Assembly (NCBI GenBank): GCA_964555735.1
Contig: CAZKTS010000053.1
Coordinates: forward strand, 1-10,425
DNA length: 10,425 bases
Origin: CAZKTS01 sp964555735
GTDB taxonomy: Bacteria > Actinomycetota > Acidimicrobiia > IMCC26256 > PALSA-555
Reading direction: 5' to 3'
Position numbers and translations under genes: made by a program. How positions within the stretch are numbered: position 1 is the stretch's first letter; the number at the start of each line of letters is the position of its first letter. Below are positions 8,757 through 10,425 of this stretch, piece after piece. A model generated the notes under the pieces. It did not search any database. It was not told the origin of the DNA and saw nothing but the letters and a program-made list of their open reading frames with translations.

Positions 8757-9116
8757 ATGCCGCCGATCACCGCGACCGCGACCTTCGCGTCTGCCAAGGA
8801 CCCGAAGGAGGCACTCGGCCTCTGCAAGGCGTGGCTCGCCGACCGGGTCAGCACGAGGGTCGTCGCCGAGTCCCCGTCGAACCTCGAGGTGCGCACCGGG
8901 TCACAGGCCAAGATGCGTCTGCTCGGCGGTGCGTTCATCGCCCCGACGAGCCTGCCGGTGCGCGTGACCGTGACCGCGGCGCCGACGTCGACCGGCAGCG
9001 ACCTCACCATCACCGCGTCCGATGCCGTCGGCCTGGGCGTGAAGACCGGCATGAAGGCGCGCTACCGGACGTGGCTCGACGAGATCGTCACCGGTCTCCG
9101 CGAGGCCGTCGCCTAG
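8757..9116 (+). CDS. Uncharacterised 119-residue protein
   Basis: Not recognised as any known family. The ATG has a good ribosome site (GGGGGAGA, 8743-8750), and codon use is like the neighbours, so the gene looks real. The product is soluble, with no signal peptide or membrane segment. It appears to have an N-terminal helix (about 15-30, PKEALGLCKAWLADR). Alternating hydrophobic strands follow (about 33-83), including VVAESPSNLEVRTG, LPVRVTVTAA and SDLTITASD, and then a C-terminal helix (about 99-117, ARYRTWLDEIVTGLREA). This alpha-beta-alpha layout suggests a small ligand-binding or dimerisation fold, but no catalytic motif stands out. It lies 38 bases after lepA and may be co-transcribed with it. 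Its last 29 bases overlap the convergent gene on the other strand. Confidence 0.7.
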   Translation: MPPITATATFASAKDPKEALGLCKAWLADRVSTRVVAESPSNLEVRTGSQAKMRLLGGAFIAPTSLPVRVTVTAAPTSTGSDLTITASDAVGLGVKTGMKARYRTWLDEIVTGLREAVA

Positions 9117-9567
9117 TCGACGGGTCGGGCCCACCCACCTCGGTCGCTCGCGCGAACGCGGCGCGGGTCCAGCCCCGCAGGCGCCGCAACCCCTCGTAGG
9201 CGGGGTCGTCGGTCATCCACGGGTCGACGTCGACCCACTCGTCACCGAGCCCGCGGTTGCCCCAGCGCGAGCGCACGACGGCCGCGTGCGTGCGCGCCGG
9301 GAGCACGAGCGCGAGCCAGCTCGTACCCGCCCCGATCGCGAACACCATGCCGTTCGGGTGGATGAGCACCGGGAAGCCCTCGACGTAGCGGCCGACCGTC
9401 CCGGGAAGCTCCCCGCCGAGCTCGTGGATCCGCTCGCAGAGGTCGGGGTGGCAGCGCAGCGCGTCCATCGCGACGCGACGTTGCGCCCGGTACGTGCGCG
9501 GCGGGTCCGGCGTCTGCTCGTCGAGCCACTGGAGCAGCGTGCGGTTGGCGAGCGACGCGAGCTTCAC
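9088..9567 (-). CDS. Uncharacterised 159-residue protein coupled to acyl-CoA dehydrogenase
   Basis: Family not recognised. The GTG start overlaps the stop of the upstream acyl-CoA dehydrogenase by 4 bases (GTGA), so it should be translated from the same message. The product begins VKLASLANRTLLQWLDEQ. Its middle part, GFPVLIHPNGMVFAIGAGTSWLALVLP (about 65-91), looks like paired strands. Then come WGNRGLGDEWVDVDPW and a helical LRRLRGWTRAAFARA. The order strand-pair, WVxVDxW, closing helix loosely recalls small MmcQ/YjbR-like or TfoX-N-like proteins, but this is a guess. No membrane segment or signal peptide is evident. The last roughly 10 residues, rich in Arg, overlap the 3' end of the + strand gene. 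An enzyme accessory role is inferred from coupling only. Confidence 0.65.
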   Translation of the reverse strand: MKLASLANRTLLQWLDEQTPDPPRTYRAQRRVAMDALRCHPDLCERIHELGGELPGTVGRYVEGFPVLIHPNGMVFAIGAGTSWLALVLPARTHAAVVRSRWGNRGLGDEWVDVDPWMTDDPAYEGLRRLRGWTRAAFARATEVGGPDPSTRRRPRGDR

Positions 9568-10425
9568 GTGGGCGTCGGCTCTCGGGGCAAGCCGAGGACC
9601 CGCTCGCCGAGGATGTTGCGCTGCACCTCGCTGGTGCCGCCGCCGATGGTCAGTGCGCGGGAGTAGAGGTAGCCCTTCGCCCACGCCTCGGTCTCGGCGC
9701 CGTACGGGCCGCGGTCGGCCAGCAGACCGTGGGTGCCGGCGAGGTCGATCGCGGCCGCCATCACGTGCTGCCCGTGCTCGTCGGACAGCGCCTTGCGCAC
9801 CGACGCCTCCGGGCCCGGCTCGATGCCGCGCAGTCGAGCCGAGAGCGTTCGCAGGCGGATCAGGCGCAGCACCTCGCTCTCGATGAACAGCCGCGCGAGA
9901 CGTTGGCGCTCGACGGGATCGGCGGCGCCGCCGTTGGCGCGAACGAGCGCGAGCACGTCGTCGGCGGTGGGTCCGTGGCCCCAGAGGGCCCCTTCGCCCG
10001 AGAGCGACACGCGCTCGTTCGCCAGCGTCACCTTGGCGAGGCGCCAGCCGTCGTGGAGCTCGCCGACGAGGTGATCGGCGGGGATGCGCACGTCCTCCAG
10101 GAAGACCTCGTTGAAGTCGGCGTCGCCGTTCATCTGGCGGATGCGCCGCACCGTGAAGCCCGGCGCCTGCATGTCGGCGATGAAGTACGAGATGCCACGG
10201 TGGGCCTCGGCGGTCGGGTCGGTGCGCGCGAGCAGGATCCCCCAGCGCGCCGCGTGCGCGAACGTGGTCCAGACCTTCTGGCCGCGGACGACGAACTCGT
10301 CGCCGTCGCGGGTCGCGGTCGTGGTGAGCGACGCGAGGTCGCTGCCGGCCCCGGGCTCGCTGAACAGCTGGCACCACAGCTCGCTGCCGTCGAGCAGGGA
10401 CGGGAGCCACCGCTCCTGCTGCGCC
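9564..10425 (-). CDS. Acyl-CoA dehydrogenase (FadE-like), N-terminus off the edge
   Basis: FAD-dependent enzyme that introduces the alpha-beta double bond into an acyl-CoA, passing electrons to electron-transfer flavoprotein. The C-terminal 286 residues are visible; the start lies beyond the right edge. Seen in order are the flavin-contacting signature WCQLFSEPGAGSDLAS (visible 17-31), VRGQKVWTTFAHAARWGILLARTD, and the beta-domain GISYFIADMQAPGFTVRRI. Next are FNEVFLEDVRIPADHLVGE with GWRLAKVTLANER, and the C-terminal helical domain ending TIGGGTSEVQRNILGERVLGLPR. The position of the MCAD-type catalytic glutamate (YEGT) is glycine here (IGGGT, visible residue 262). The same is seen in many actinobacterial FadE proteins, some of which work as heteromers. 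The substrate cannot be named; branched, aromatic or steroid-side-chain acyl-CoAs are possible. The gene is coupled to the unknown gene downstream. Confidence 0.93.
   Translation of the reverse strand, partial: AQQERWLPSLLDGSELWCQLFSEPGAGSDLASLTTTATRDGDEFVVRGQKVWTTFAHAARWGILLARTDPTAEAHRGISYFIADMQAPGFTVRRIRQMNGDADFNEVFLEDVRIPADHLVGELHDGWRLAKVTLANERVSLSGEGALWGHGPTADDVLALVRANGGAADPVERQRLARLFIESEVLRLIRLRTLSARLRGIEPGPEASVRKALSDEHGQHVMAAAIDLAGTHGLLADRGPYGAETEAWAKGYLYSRALTIGGGTSEVQRNILGERVLGLPREPTPT

Noticed and set aside
9568..10410. Open frame on the - strand continuing upstream of the 159-residue gene, overlapping the acyl-CoA dehydrogenase
   Set aside because: This part is an Arg-rich shadow; the neighbouring frame encodes the acyl-CoA dehydrogenase with clear signatures.

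Overview
The window is very GC-rich, densely coded chromosomal DNA. It most likely comes from an actinomycete (phylum Actinomycetota). The grounds are the codon use, frequent GTG starts, short Shine-Dalgarno sites, a LeuRS of the actinobacterial type and a gene order (comEA, comEC, holA, then rpsT on the other strand, then lepA) that matches the order known from Mycobacterium and Streptomyces. An uncultured-type lineage such as Acidimicrobiia would fit, but that is inference. No tRNA, rRNA, CRISPR array, insertion sequence or phage gene was seen. No gene-free gap exceeds about 105 bases.

Left part (1-6593, + strand). The window opens inside leuS, which is cut at its 5' end. After a 104-base gap with a plausible promoter come four tightly overlapping genes: comEA (SLBB plus helix-hairpin-helix DNA receptor), comEC (DNA-uptake channel without its nuclease domain), a dihydropteroate-synthase-like gene of the mycobacterial FolP2 type, and holA (DNA polymerase III delta, the clamp-loader subunit). 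Start and stop codons overlap at all three junctions, so co-translation is likely. The folP2-like gene sits inside an otherwise conserved comEA-comEC-holA block and is the most notable item here.

Middle (6590-8718). rpsT (ribosomal protein S20) lies on the - strand and ends tail-to-tail with holA; both stop codons sit in one CTAG. An 89-base divergent spacer separates rpsT from lepA (elongation factor 4) on the + strand.

Right part (8757-10425). A small uncharacterised + strand gene follows lepA. It overlaps, tail-to-tail by 29 bases, a second uncharacterised gene on the - strand. That gene is translationally coupled (4-base overlap) to an acyl-CoA dehydrogenase that runs off the right edge, so a lipid or acyl-CoA catabolic operon enters from the right.

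Most of the window is conserved housekeeping. The points worth a second look are the FolP2-like gene and its probable leaderless start, the nuclease-less ComEC, the Gly-Arg repeat tail on HolA, the two overlapping unknown genes, and the acyl-CoA dehydrogenase that lacks the usual C-terminal catalytic glutamate.
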